From the NCBI GenBank assembly GCA_030145015.1, contig JAQYWI010000001.1, forward strand, positions 32,224 to 96,223: a stretch of 64,000 nt of DNA. Reading direction: 5' to 3'. The DNA comes from Desulfobacterales bacterium. GTDB taxonomy: Bacteria; Desulfobacterota; Desulfobacteria; Desulfobacterales; JAHEIW01. A program made the position numbers and the translations under genes. The notes beneath the pieces were generated by a model. That model did not search any database. It was not told the DNA's origin and saw only the letters and a program-made list of their open reading frames with translations. This document shows positions 8,937 through 17,492 of the stretch, in pieces (position 1 is the stretch's first letter; each line of letters starts with the position of its first letter).

Positions 8937-9331
8937 TGAATCTCCTCCTCTCTTTTGGGTGGGTGCCCATAGGGCAATATATAAGGATGCGCCCAAAGCA
9001 TACAATTCGAAAAGAGCGGATGCCTTGAGTGTTGAAAACTTTCGCGAGACGATCGGTAAAATTCGGCACATTATATTCACAGATTTTAAATAATGCAATC
9101 AACTTTTGGCAGTTTTTGGGCTCTTTTCTTGCGTAGGGATGGTCAATTGCATTATGATACGACTAGCCATCTCAAAAATGCATCAACGCAAGTGCGCTAA
9201 AGTTAGAAGTGAACTAAAGTGACTAAAGTTAAGGAATTCTGGCATTTTTATAAAAAGATGGAGCATAGCGACACCTTTATATCCGGTCATCTTCATTTAA
9301 AATTAGCAATTAAGAAGGGGTTTAATTCGCG
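8937..9331. other. Intergenic region between divergent phosphatase and deoB
   Basis: This 395-base gap between divergent genes should carry both promoters, but I could not pick convincing -35/-10 pairs. It contains repeat copy K1 (9165-9285). The start of deoB has AGAAGGGG about 12 bases upstream. No ORF here looks real. Confidence 0.4.
9165..9285. repeat. Dispersed repeat K1 (second copy at 48236-48360)
   Basis: Shares with 48236-48360 the segments AAAAATGCAT-n-AACGCAAGTGCGCTAAAGTTA and AAGTTAAGGAATTCTG...CATTTTTAT...AAAAGATGGAGC...AGCGACACCTT. Inside are short repeated words of the CTAAAGT/GAACTAAAG type. The left end (ATCTCAAAAATGCATC) matches the end sequence of the 4593-4740 element. 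Confidence 0.7.
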
Positions 9332-10516
9332 ATGATCAAGCGCGTCATCCTGATTGTCATGGACAGTGTCGGCGTCGGCCATCTCCCGGATGCGGAGCGG
9401 TTCAATGATGCGCGAGCCGATACCCTGCTGCATATTTACCGGCAAACCGGCAGACTGGACATTCCCAACCTTTGTGCTTTAGGCCTGGGAAAAATTGCAG
9501 CGGTCGGCTGTAAAACACGAGAAATTATCGGCTGTTACGGCAAGATGGCCGAGCAATCGCCCGGCAAGGATACGACCACGGGTCATTGGGAGATTGCCGG
9601 CCTCGTGCTGGATTCGGCTTTTCCCACCTATCCGAATGGGTTTCCCGGGGAGATCATTGCAGCCTTTGAAGAAAAGATCGGCAAAAAGATTCTGGGGAAC
9701 TACCCGGGTTCCGGGACAGAAATTATTGAAGCGCTCGGAGAAGCGCATCTGAAAACGGGCAACCCGATTGTCTACACTTCAGCGGATTCGGTCTTCCAGA
9801 TTGCCGCGCACGAAGACATGGTCCCGCTGGAAAACCTCTATGAATACTGCCGAATCGCCAGAAGTATTTTAAGCGGTCCGCATGCCGTCGGCCGGGTGAT
9901 TGCCAGGCCCTTCAGGGGAACCCCCGGTAAGTTTGAAAGGCACAATGCCGCCCGCAAGGATTTTTCGGTTCCACCGCCGGCAGAAACCCTGCTGGATCTT
10001 CTCGAAAAAAAAGGGTTTGCCACCGTCGGTATCGGCAAAATCGGAGATCTTTTCGGGCACCGCGGGCTGAGCGCCGAAATTCATACCGACAGCAACGAAG
10101 ACGGTGTCGAGCGCACTTTGGAATCCATGAAAAAGTATCGCCGGCAAAAGGGTTTGATCTTTGTTAACCTGGTGGATTTTGATATGGTATACGGGCACCG
10201 CCGCAATGTGGCCGGCTATGCCCGGGCGCTTGAAGCTTTTGATGGGCGTATCCCCCGGATTCTGCGTGCGATGTCGCCGGATGACCTGCTGATAATTACA
10301 GCAGATCACGGCTGCGATCCGAGTCATCAGGCCCACACCGATCATACGCGCGAATATGTGCCCCTGCTGGTCTATGGAACCGGGATAAAAAAAGATGTAA
10401 ATCTTGGAATACGCGCGACTTTTGCCGACTGCGGCCAGACCATTGCCGATATTCTGGGTGCCGGGAAGTTAACTTCCGGTAAAAGTTTCAAAAAGGATAT
10501 TGTGTATGGATGCTAA
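9332..10516 (+). CDS. deoB: Phosphopentomutase
   Basis: A 394-residue cytoplasmic metalloenzyme of the alkaline-phosphatase superfamily that interconverts (deoxy)ribose-1-phosphate and -5-phosphate. Visible features: D11 in VMDSVGVGHLPD (metal ligand), the phosphorylated-Thr segment DTTTGHWE (80-87), and the second metal cluster DHGCDP...HTDHTREYVP in the last quarter. Length fits the family (about 390-410). It is the first gene of a co-directional nucleoside cluster and overlaps the next gene by 11 bases. It links the phosphorylases downstream to DeoC. Confidence 0.95.
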   Translation: MIKRVILIVMDSVGVGHLPDAERFNDARADTLLHIYRQTGRLDIPNLCALGLGKIAAVGCKTREIIGCYGKMAEQSPGKDTTTGHWEIAGLVLDSAFPTYPNGFPGEIIAAFEEKIGKKILGNYPGSGTEIIEALGEAHLKTGNPIVYTSADSVFQIAAHEDMVPLENLYEYCRIARSILSGPHAVGRVIARPFRGTPGKFERHNAARKDFSVPPPAETLLDLLEKKGFATVGIGKIGDLFGHRGLSAEIHTDSNEDGVERTLESMKKYRRQKGLIFVNLVDFDMVYGHRRNVAGYARALEAFDGRIPRILRAMSPDDLLIITADHGCDPSHQAHTDHTREYVPLLVYGTGIKKDVNLGIRATFADCGQTIADILGAGKLTSGKSFKKDIVYGC

Positions 10517-11318
10517 GGTCATTGAAGCCGTAAGCACATTAAAACGCCATATTAGCGATCAGCCTCACATCGGAATCATACTGGGCAGCGGGCTTGGCGG
10601 ACTGCTTGATGAGATTGAAAATCCAGTCAGCGTCCGGTTTGAAGACATACCCCATTTCCCGGTGTCTTCAGTCGCTGGTCATCGCGGAGAAGTATTATGC
10701 GGCACCCTTTCCGGCGCATGCCTTTTGGCACTTTCCGGAAGAGTCCACTACTATGAGGGTTACGCCATGCAGCAGGTCGTGTTTCCGATCCGGGTCATGG
10801 CCGCATTTGATGTGAAAACCGTTATTGTTACCAATTCGGTTGGCGCTATTAATGCGGCTTACAAACCCGGGAATATTGTGGCCATCAGGGATCACATCAA
10901 CTTTATGGGCGGCAACCCCTTAAAGGGATCCAATGACTTTGTGGATCTGACAGCGGCCTACAGCCGTGAATTGAGAAATCTGGCCCGCCAAATGGCCGAC
11001 CGGCAAGGCATCACTCTGCGGTCGGGCGTATATGCGGCCTATAGCGGGCCGTCATATGAAACCCCTGCTGAAATCAGAGCCCTGCGCACCATGGGGGCCG
11101 ACATGGTGGGCATGTCCACCGTACCGGAAGTGATTCAGGCCAACAGTCTGGGGATGAAGGTCCTCGGGCTTTCCATGATCACCAATATGGCGGCCGGCAT
11201 GAGCGCAAAACCGCTTTCACATCAGGACGTCATTAAGACCTCTAAAAAAGCATCCGCAAAATTCGGCGCCCTGGTAAAGGCGATTATCGGAGAACTTGAG
11301 CGGAGAGAGATACAGTAA
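10506..11318 (+). CDS. Purine nucleoside phosphorylase (trimeric type)
   Basis: A 270-residue enzyme that cleaves purine (deoxy)nucleosides with phosphate to base and pentose-1-phosphate. Signatures: phosphate loop GSGLG (27-31), H59 in VAGHRG, and the base-site pair E208 (TVPEV) and N227 (ITNMAAG), the combination that gives 6-oxopurine (inosine/guanosine) preference in the trimeric family. ATG 10506 lies inside the deoB 3' end with AAGGA eight bases upstream; an in-frame TTG at 10500 is less likely. Together with the adenine-type MTA phosphorylase upstream, the window covers both purine classes. It is the punA/deoD-equivalent gene of the cluster. Confidence 0.9.
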   Translation: MDAKVIEAVSTLKRHISDQPHIGIILGSGLGGLLDEIENPVSVRFEDIPHFPVSSVAGHRGEVLCGTLSGACLLALSGRVHYYEGYAMQQVVFPIRVMAAFDVKTVIVTNSVGAINAAYKPGNIVAIRDHINFMGGNPLKGSNDFVDLTAAYSRELRNLARQMADRQGITLRSGVYAAYSGPSYETPAEIRALRTMGADMVGMSTVPEVIQANSLGMKVLGLSMITNMAAGMSAKPLSHQDVIKTSKKASAKFGALVKAIIGELERREIQ

Positions 11319-11322
11319 ATTG

Positions 11323-11622
11323 AATGGATTCTGTTTTTATTTTTTTTTATTGACAGGATCTACTGGATTAACAGGATTATTTTTATTTTTCATCACTTTC
11401 CAGAAGAAAGTGATGAAACTCAATCCCGCCTTACGGCGGGAAAAAAACAAATAACTAACTTTATAAGAAAGAACTTGTTCCTATGTTTTAACTTTTGCTG
11501 TTGGCATTAATTTTTTATTCGCCGGAGGCGATTGAAATTTTTGGCTTTCATCTGGAAAGCCAAAAAAATATCCAGTAAATCCTGTTGATCCTGTCTAAAA
11601 ATGCGTTTAAATAGAATCCATT
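11323..11622. repeat. 300-bp hairpin-rich element between two nucleoside genes
   Basis: Outer ends are inverted (AATGGATTCTG / TAGAATCCATT). Just inside are inverted arms of imperfect repeats: GACAGGATCTACTGGAT at the left and ATCCAGTAAATCC...GATCCTGTC at the right. Between them are perfect hairpins: CATCACTTTC / GAAAGTGATG (11391-11415), CCCGCC / GGCGGG (11426-11441) and TTTTGGCTTTC / GGAAAGCCAAAA (near 11539-11563). There is no coding potential. It splits the purine phosphorylase gene from the pyrimidine phosphorylase gene inside an otherwise tight operon and looks like a non-autonomous insertion. Confidence 0.65.
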
Positions 11623-11664
11623 CCGCATCCTGACTCACAAATTTTTGTGAGGAGCCAAAAAGCG

Positions 11665-13002
11665 ATGAACGTTTACGAACTGATCAAGAAGAAAAGAGAC
11701 GGCCTTGAACTTTCCGGGGAAGAAATCAAATTTCTGATCAGCGGGTTTGTCAGGGGACGCATTCCAGATTACCAGATGGCAGCCTTTTTAATGGCGGTGT
11801 ATTACCGAGGCATGAACATCCGTGAATGCTGCGATCTGACCCGGGCCATGGCGCACTCCGGGGAAATCGTCGATTTATCCAAAATCGACGGCTTTATTAT
11901 AGATAAGCACTCTACCGGTGGCGTCGGAGATACGACCACCCTTGTGCTGGCGCCTCTGGTGGCGGCCAGCGGTGGGATTGTCGCTAAAATGAGCGGCCGG
12001 GAGTTAGGTCACACCGGCGGCACGGTGGATAAACTGGAATCCATTCCCCGGATGCAGCTTGAACTTTCGAAGGCTAAATTTATAGATATTGTCAACGCCA
12101 TTCATGTAAGCGTGATCGCGCAGACAGCGAACCTGGCGCCGGCAGACAAGCAAATCTATGCCTTGCGCAACGTGACGGCGACTATCGATTCTATCCCGTT
12201 GATCGCCAGCTCCATCATGAGCAAAAAGCTGGCGGCCGGCGCCGATGGTATCGTTCTGGATGTTAAAACCGGTGCGGGGGCCTTCATGCAAAAATATGAA
12301 GATGCCGTTGAACTGGCAAAAACCATGGTGTCTATCGGCGAATGCGAGGGCAAAAAGGTTCAGGCCCTGATTACGGGTATGGAGCAGCCCCTGGGAAATG
12401 CCATCGGTAACGCCGTCGAGGTAAACGAAGCCATTGACACCCTTAACGGCAACGGGCCCCGGGACCTGGTCGACCTGGTGCTGGAGCTGGGCAGCATGAT
12501 GCTTGTCCTTTCAGGTGTTGAGTCATCCTTCTCCGCGGCCCGCCGAATCCTGGAGACAAATATCGCCCGAAAGAAAGGCTTAAAAAAACTGGCCGAACTT
12601 ATCGAAGCCCAGGGCGGCAACCCCGACGTGATCGTTAATCCCGATTTGCTGCCGCAACCGAAAACCAAAATCGAGATCAAGGCCGAAGTTTCGGGGTTTA
12701 TTGAGAAGGTCAACGCCCTGGATGTCGGGATGGCCGCAAGAATACTGGGCGCCGGCCGCAAGACTAAGGCGGCGCCCATCGATCTTTCGATTGGAATTCT
12801 ATTGAAAAAGAAAGTCGGCGACCGTGTTAAAAAAGGCGAACCGCTGGCTGTTTTCTACACAGACGGCGACAAGCAAAAAATCGATCCGGCCAAAGCCAAA
12901 TTTCTAAGGGCTTATACCGTCGGGGAGCGGCAGGTCGAGCCTCCGCGGCTTTTCTATGCCAGGGTCTCAGCGGATAAGGTCGAAGAATACAGCGCATCAT
13001 GA
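11665..13002 (+). CDS. Pyrimidine-nucleoside (thymidine) phosphorylase
   Basis: A 445-residue enzyme of the glycosyltransferase family 3 type, converting thymidine, deoxyuridine or uridine to base plus pentose-1-phosphate. The family signature KHSTGGVGDTTT sits near residues 81-92, followed by KMSGRELGHTGGT, and the C-terminal domain VGDRVKKGEPLAVFYTD is complete. The start at 11665 is preferred over GTG 11647 because GAGGAG lies about ten bases upstream and homologues begin near MNVYELI. Its stop overlaps the cdd start (ATGA). I cannot separate deoA from pdp by eye. Confidence 0.9.
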   Translation: MNVYELIKKKRDGLELSGEEIKFLISGFVRGRIPDYQMAAFLMAVYYRGMNIRECCDLTRAMAHSGEIVDLSKIDGFIIDKHSTGGVGDTTTLVLAPLVAASGGIVAKMSGRELGHTGGTVDKLESIPRMQLELSKAKFIDIVNAIHVSVIAQTANLAPADKQIYALRNVTATIDSIPLIASSIMSKKLAAGADGIVLDVKTGAGAFMQKYEDAVELAKTMVSIGECEGKKVQALITGMEQPLGNAIGNAVEVNEAIDTLNGNGPRDLVDLVLELGSMMLVLSGVESSFSAARRILETNIARKKGLKKLAELIEAQGGNPDVIVNPDLLPQPKTKIEIKAEVSGFIEKVNALDVGMAARILGAGRKTKAAPIDLSIGILLKKKVGDRVKKGEPLAVFYTDGDKQKIDPAKAKFLRAYTVGERQVEPPRLFYARVSADKVEEYSAS

Positions 13003-13943
13003 CAGATCGCCAAAAACAATTCGAAACAGAGCTGAAAGAATTTCCGAAACCTGTCCGGGATATCCTGCAAACCATACCCCTGCAGGCCGGTAGGCTTTCC
13101 GCGCAGCAATGTGTCGATCTGATCAAGAATTTGGGAATCAATCCGGAAGAGCTCATGGTGCGCTTGCTCCCGATGGCAACAATATATGCGCTGGCACCGG
13201 TTTCCCAATTTCGAGTCGGCGCGGTGGCCATGGCTGGAGAACAGGGCGCACAGGATCATGCTGACCCATTTGAACTTTTCCTGGGGGCCAATATGGAATT
13301 TATGCATCAGCCCCTGAATCAGACGATTCATGCCGAGCAGTCGGCAACCCTGCATGCCTGGCATCAAGGCGCCCAATATCTGCAGGCAATCGCCACTTCC
13401 GAAGCGCCCTGCGGATACTGCCGACAATTTCTCTTTGAGTTTGAGAAAAATGCGCAAATGATGGTGATCACTCCGGACAGGGAAAATCGCACGTATCGTA
13501 AGACATTGCTTTCAGATCTGCTGCCCGAAGCATTTGGTCCGCTGGATCTGGGTAACCGAGTCGGTCTGATGGCGCCCATTGCTGTGGATCGAGGGTTGCA
13601 GTTGAAGGCCGCCGTTAAAGACCGAACCGTTGATAAAGCGCTGTCGGCGGCAGAAAAATCATATGCGCCCTATACCCAAAATTTTGCGGGCTGCGCGCTC
13701 GAGACCCAAACCGGAGAAATTTTCAGCGGCCGCTATGTTGAATCCGCGGCCTACAATCCGAGCTTGCCACCGCTGCAATCCGCCATTTTATGTATGAATA
13801 TGGCCACCCTTGAGGCGCAGCGATCCATTCAACGCGTGGTTTTGGTAGAAAGGCCCACCGTGGTGAGTCTGCGTAACGTTACTGAACTGCTCCTGGGATC
13901 GTGGGCACCCGGGATCGAGCTGGAATACTATGAAGTTATATAA
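12999..13943 (+). CDS. cdd: Cytidine deaminase (two-domain, dimeric type)
   Basis: A 314-residue protein, the long form with an active zinc domain followed by a degenerate repeat, as in the E. coli enzyme. Zinc and catalytic residues are H111-A-E113 and P-C138-G-Y-C141. The C-terminal half (AAEKSYAPYTQNFAGCALET) is the inactive duplicate. It deaminates (deoxy)cytidine to (deoxy)uridine, feeding the phosphorylase encoded just upstream, with which it is coupled by a four-base overlap. The N-terminal helical extension (residues 1-60) also fits the dimeric class. Confidence 0.93.
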   Translation: MTDRQKQFETELKEFPKPVRDILQTIPLQAGRLSAQQCVDLIKNLGINPEELMVRLLPMATIYALAPVSQFRVGAVAMAGEQGAQDHADPFELFLGANMEFMHQPLNQTIHAEQSATLHAWHQGAQYLQAIATSEAPCGYCRQFLFEFEKNAQMMVITPDRENRTYRKTLLSDLLPEAFGPLDLGNRVGLMAPIAVDRGLQLKAAVKDRTVDKALSAAEKSYAPYTQNFAGCALETQTGEIFSGRYVESAAYNPSLPPLQSAILCMNMATLEAQRSIQRVVLVERPTVVSLRNVTELLLGSWAPGIELEYYEVI

Positions 13944-14018
13944 ATCCTAACTTGGAGAATACTGAATCAGGCGGATTTCGATATTCGGGTTTAATTTTGC
14001 ATAAAAATTGATAATTTC

Positions 14019-14033
14019 AATAATAGTATTATT
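14019..14033. promoter_or_regulatory. Palindrome upstream of deoC
   Basis: AATAATAGTATTATT is a perfect 7+1+7 palindrome in the 140-base gap before deoC. It could be an operator or a short AT-rich stem. There is no direct evidence of function. Confidence 0.3.
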
Positions 14034-14084
14034 TCAGAAAATATGTAAAAGTAATTACTAATTTATAGCCTTTTAGGAGGAATG

Positions 14085-14774
14085 ATGACGAATACGACAA
14101 TCACCGCTGCGGAAATGGCCCAATATATCGATCACACTTTGTTAAAGCCGGATGCCACGCTTGACGCACTGGCCCAGCTGGGTGGCGAGGCCATCTCCTA
14201 TGGATTTAAGGCCGTCTGTGTCAATTCGGGAAATGTTGCTTATGTCGCCGGCAAGCTTCAGGGCACCGCTGTGGCGGTATGCACGGTGGTGGGATTTCCG
14301 CTGGGTGCCATGCAGACCCGTGCCAAAGCGTTTGAGGCTGAAAATGCCGTTGGCGAAGGTGCCGCCGAGCTGGATATGGTGCTCAACATCGGCGCCCTCA
14401 AAAGCGGTGATTTTAAAACCGTTGAGGCCGACATTAAGGCCGTTCGTAAAGTCGCTCAAAGCCCGATTGTACTGAAAGTCATCATCGAAACCGGCCTGCT
14501 TACGGCCGAAGAAAAAATTAAAGCCTGTGAAATCACCAAAAATGCAGGAGCGGATTTTGTCAAAACCAGTACGGGCTTTTCAGGCGGCGGTGCCACCGTG
14601 GAAGATGTTGCTTTAATGCGTGAGTTTGTCGGTCAAAAAATGGGCGTTAAAGCCAGCGGGGGGATTAAGGACTGGTCTACGGCTGCGGCGATGATCAAAG
14701 CAGGCGCTAACCGGATCGGCACGAGTTCGGGGATCGTGATTGTCGAAAATGCGCCGGATTGGAACAAATCATAG
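14085..14774 (+). CDS. deoC: Deoxyribose-phosphate aldolase
   Basis: A 229-residue class I aldolase that splits 2-deoxyribose-5-phosphate into glyceraldehyde-3-phosphate and acetaldehyde. The family start YIDHTLLKP, the CVN segment and the Schiff-base lysine K160 in DFVKTSTGF are present, as is the second catalytic lysine in GVKASGGI. Two ATGs sit in a row (14082, 14085) after a perfect AGGAGG; the second has the better spacing. It completes the deoxynucleoside route begun by the upstream genes and is separated from cdd by 140 bases, so it may have its own promoter. Confidence 0.95.
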   Translation: MTNTTITAAEMAQYIDHTLLKPDATLDALAQLGGEAISYGFKAVCVNSGNVAYVAGKLQGTAVAVCTVVGFPLGAMQTRAKAFEAENAVGEGAAELDMVLNIGALKSGDFKTVEADIKAVRKVAQSPIVLKVIIETGLLTAEEKIKACEITKNAGADFVKTSTGFSGGGATVEDVALMREFVGQKMGVKASGGIKDWSTAAAMIKAGANRIGTSSGIVIVENAPDWNKS

Positions 14775-14841
14775 TAGCTAAAATGGGAAAAAGTGAAACC
14801 GAATCGCCAGGCAGCGCGAGGGTACTAAAGGGAAGGCGAGC

Positions 14842-15744
14842 ATGGTGATAAAAAAAATCGGATTTATCGGCCTGGGACAAATGGGCAAATGGATGGCGTC
14901 GAATTTGCTTAAATGCGGATTTGACCTTACCGTTTTTGATATAAATCCGGAGGCCATTGCTTTTCTCTCAAAACAAGGCGCTGCCCGGACGAGCTCGCCG
15001 GCCGAACTTGCCCGGGGCGTGGATTTGATCATTTTGAGCTTGCCGAATTCCGATGTGGTTGAAGACGTGGTTTTCGGCCGGGACGGAATCGTGCATGGCT
15101 CCAAATCCGGACAGTGCCTGGTCGATTGCGGAACTGCCGGATATCTATGGACCCGGAAATTTTCAGAATCGTTGCAGGAACATGGACTACGCTTTGCGGA
15201 CGCGCCGGTCACCGGGCTTGAGCAAAGGGCCCGGGACGCTACGCTCACCATTATGTACGGCGGCACCCAAAACCTGCTGGAAGAGATTCGGCCGGTGCTG
15301 GAGGCCATGGGAAACCAGGTCCTTCACATGGGAGATGTCGGCAGCGGTCAGCTTGTCAAAATGATCAACAATATTCTGTATAACGCCAACATTGCCGCGC
15401 TGGCAGAGGTCCTGCCCATGGCAGTTAAGCTCGGTCTGGATCCCGAAAAGGTCGCCACGGTGATTAATGCCGGATCCGGTCAAAGCTTTGCATCCAAATT
15501 TTTCATCCCCAACATACTCGCGGATTCTTTTAACCGCAGCTATAGTCTTACAAACGCTTATAAAGATATGACCAATGCCGCCGAAATTTCCGCGCATTAC
15601 AAAATTCCGCTACCCGTGGTCCAAACGGCCATGGCAACCTACCAGAAGGCCCTGTCCCTGGGATTGGGCCAAGAAGACAAAGGCGCCATGATCAAAGTCT
15701 TTGAAAAAAAACTGGGGGTGGCCTTTCGAAAGAGAAGAAAATAA
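14842..15744 (+). CDS. Beta-hydroxyacid dehydrogenase (3-hydroxyisobutyrate DH family)
   Basis: A 300-residue NAD(P)-dependent oxidoreductase. The Rossmann motif GLGQMG (10-15) opens the protein, the substrate-binding DAPVTGLEQRA replaces the usual DAPVSGG, and the catalytic lysine is K173 in GQLVKMINN. The family oxidises 3-hydroxyisobutyrate, tartronate semialdehyde and similar hydroxyacids, so exact substrate is open. Its co-directional neighbour is a BKACE enzyme that uses beta-keto acids, which is the kind of product a beta-hydroxyacid dehydrogenase can make. The start at 14842 has GGGAAGGCGAG upstream. Confidence 0.85.
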   Translation: MVIKKIGFIGLGQMGKWMASNLLKCGFDLTVFDINPEAIAFLSKQGAARTSSPAELARGVDLIILSLPNSDVVEDVVFGRDGIVHGSKSGQCLVDCGTAGYLWTRKFSESLQEHGLRFADAPVTGLEQRARDATLTIMYGGTQNLLEEIRPVLEAMGNQVLHMGDVGSGQLVKMINNILYNANIAALAEVLPMAVKLGLDPEKVATVINAGSGQSFASKFFIPNILADSFNRSYSLTNAYKDMTNAAEISAHYKIPLPVVQTAMATYQKALSLGLGQEDKGAMIKVFEKKLGVAFRKRRK

Positions 15745-15767
15745 TTGGAATCGATGAGGTCCTTATA

Positions 15768-16607
15768 ATGGATAAACTGATCATCACGGTTGCCCTGACC
15801 GGAAATGTCCCCACCACAGAAATGAATCCCAATCTGCCTGTGACCGCAGAAGAAATTGCCGCGGACGTGCGACGATGTGCCGATGCCGGTGCGGTTGTCT
15901 TTCACGTGCATGCCCGGGACAAGGATCAAAAACCGACTTTTGACATCGACGTATTCAAGGAGAGCGCCCGCCGCATTAAAAAGATCGCCCCCGAGGTTAT
16001 CATACAGCTTTCCACCGGAGCGCGAGCCGGAAAAGACCGGGAGGCCAGAGCTAATCCCGTCCGGCTGCTGCCGGAGATGGCGTCATTCACCACCGGATCC
16101 AACAATCTGCCGGGGATTGTCTATGAAAACTCGCCTGAGTTTATCGAATTTCTGGCCGGGGTCTTCAAGGAAACCGGTGTAAGGCCCGAGATCGAGGTGT
16201 TTGAAACCGGTATGATCAGCAATGCACTTTACCTGCAAAAGAAGGGATTGATCGAGGCACCGCTTCACTTCGACTTTGTCTTAGGCGCGCCGGGTTCAAT
16301 GGCGGGAACCGTCAGAAACCTGGTGTTTTTATCGGAAAGTATTCCGGCCGGCTCCACCTGGACGGTCGCCGGCATCGGCAAAGCCGAAATCCCCCTGGCC
16401 GCCGCCGCGATTGCGATGGGCGGAAATGTACGCGTGGGACTGGAAGACAATCTTTACCTGCCGGACGGATCACCGGCATCCAACCCCAAACTTGTGGACA
16501 AGGTTGTTGCGATTGCAAAAGAAATCGGCCGCGAAATTGCCGGCCCCGATGAAGCCCGTAGTCTCCTATCTCTGAACCCGCAATTCAAAGATCGAATTAT
16601 TACTTAA
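15768..16607 (+). CDS. BKACE family beta-keto acid cleavage enzyme (DUF849)
   Basis: A 279-residue zinc TIM-barrel protein of the 3-keto-5-aminohexanoate cleavage family. The opening IITVALTGNVPT, the zinc pair H46-V-H48 in FHVHARD, and the closing GGNVRVGLEDNLY are typical. These enzymes condense a beta-keto acid with acetyl-CoA to give acetoacetate and a new acyl-CoA. Known substrates include 3-keto-5-aminohexanoate (lysine fermentation) and dehydrocarnitine; the substrate here cannot be read from sequence. It starts 24 bases after the dehydrogenase gene and lies 210 bases before the corrinoid methyltransferase genes. Confidence 0.9.
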   Translation: MDKLIITVALTGNVPTTEMNPNLPVTAEEIAADVRRCADAGAVVFHVHARDKDQKPTFDIDVFKESARRIKKIAPEVIIQLSTGARAGKDREARANPVRLLPEMASFTTGSNNLPGIVYENSPEFIEFLAGVFKETGVRPEIEVFETGMISNALYLQKKGLIEAPLHFDFVLGAPGSMAGTVRNLVFLSESIPAGSTWTVAGIGKAEIPLAAAAIAMGGNVRVGLEDNLYLPDGSPASNPKLVDKVVAIAKEIGREIAGPDEARSLLSLNPQFKDRIIT

Positions 16608-16817
16608 CAGGTTACAACCTAAAATAGGTTCGAATGCGGAAGCTCTCTGCAGTCCGCCGCGATGGACCGGGAATTTTCAAGTTAATGCGGTCAAAATCAA
16701 TGCTTGCGGTGTAAGCGATCCGTATGTATCGAAAATGAAGGCTTGACTCCAGCTTAGGTTGACAATAGATAGATTTTGCATACCGTTGCGAATTAAAAAA
16801 AAGGAGAAAAAACAATC

Positions 16818-17486
16818 ATGAATGCGAAGGCGCAGGCGAATCTAATTGAAGCGATTGTGGATGCCACAGTCCACTATGATGAATCACGTTGCGTGACCCT
16901 TGCCCGGCAGGCGATCGACGAGGGATTGGACCCCTTCAAAGTGATCCAGGAGGGCTTCAGTCGTGGGATGCAGATCGTTGGTGAAAAATTTTCCACTTTG
17001 GAGTACTGTCTTCCTGAAGTCATGTTGGCGGCCGACGCCATGAATGCGGCGACAGAAATACTCAAACCCCAGTTGATGGAAAGCCATGAAGCGGATTCCC
17101 AGGGTATCATCGTTCTGGGCGTGATCCAGGGCGATATCCACGATCTGGGCAAAAACATTGTCAAAATCATGCTTCAGGCCTCGGGCTTCACCGTCCATGA
17201 TCTGGGCAATGATGCACCCGTTCGTGGGTTTATCGAAAAAGCCGAAGCGGTGGGCGCCGATATCATTGCCGCATCGGCCATCCTGACAACCACGATGTCC
17301 TATATGCCCGACATATCTGCAATGCTGCGTGAACTGGGCTTGCGTGAAAAATATATGATTATGCTTGGCGGTGCGCCTGTGATCGACGAGTGGGCCATGG
17401 AGATCGGTGCTGATGGCTATGGAGAGGACGCGGTTGAGGCCGTTGCAGTGGCCAAACGTCTTATGCAAAAAAAGAGGGGAGGATAA
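16818..17486 (+). CDS. Methyltransferase corrinoid protein (MtmC/MtaC-like)
   Basis: A 222-residue cytoplasmic corrinoid carrier. Residues 1-90 form the helical cap domain, and the B12-binding domain follows with D106-I-H108-D-L-G111, whose His is the lower cobalt ligand. SAILTTTM and the later GGAPV match the cofactor pocket. It carries the methyl group between the methyltransferase encoded six bases downstream and the UroD-fold protein after that. AAAAAAGGAG precedes the ATG. TTGACA at 16759-16764 is a possible -35 box, but no good -10 follows. Confidence 0.93.
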   Translation: MNAKAQANLIEAIVDATVHYDESRCVTLARQAIDEGLDPFKVIQEGFSRGMQIVGEKFSTLEYCLPEVMLAADAMNAATEILKPQLMESHEADSQGIIVLGVIQGDIHDLGKNIVKIMLQASGFTVHDLGNDAPVRGFIEKAEAVGADIIAASAILTTTMSYMPDISAMLRELGLREKYMIMLGGAPVIDEWAMEIGADGYGEDAVEAVAVAKRLMQKKRGG

Positions 17487-17492
17487 GGAATT

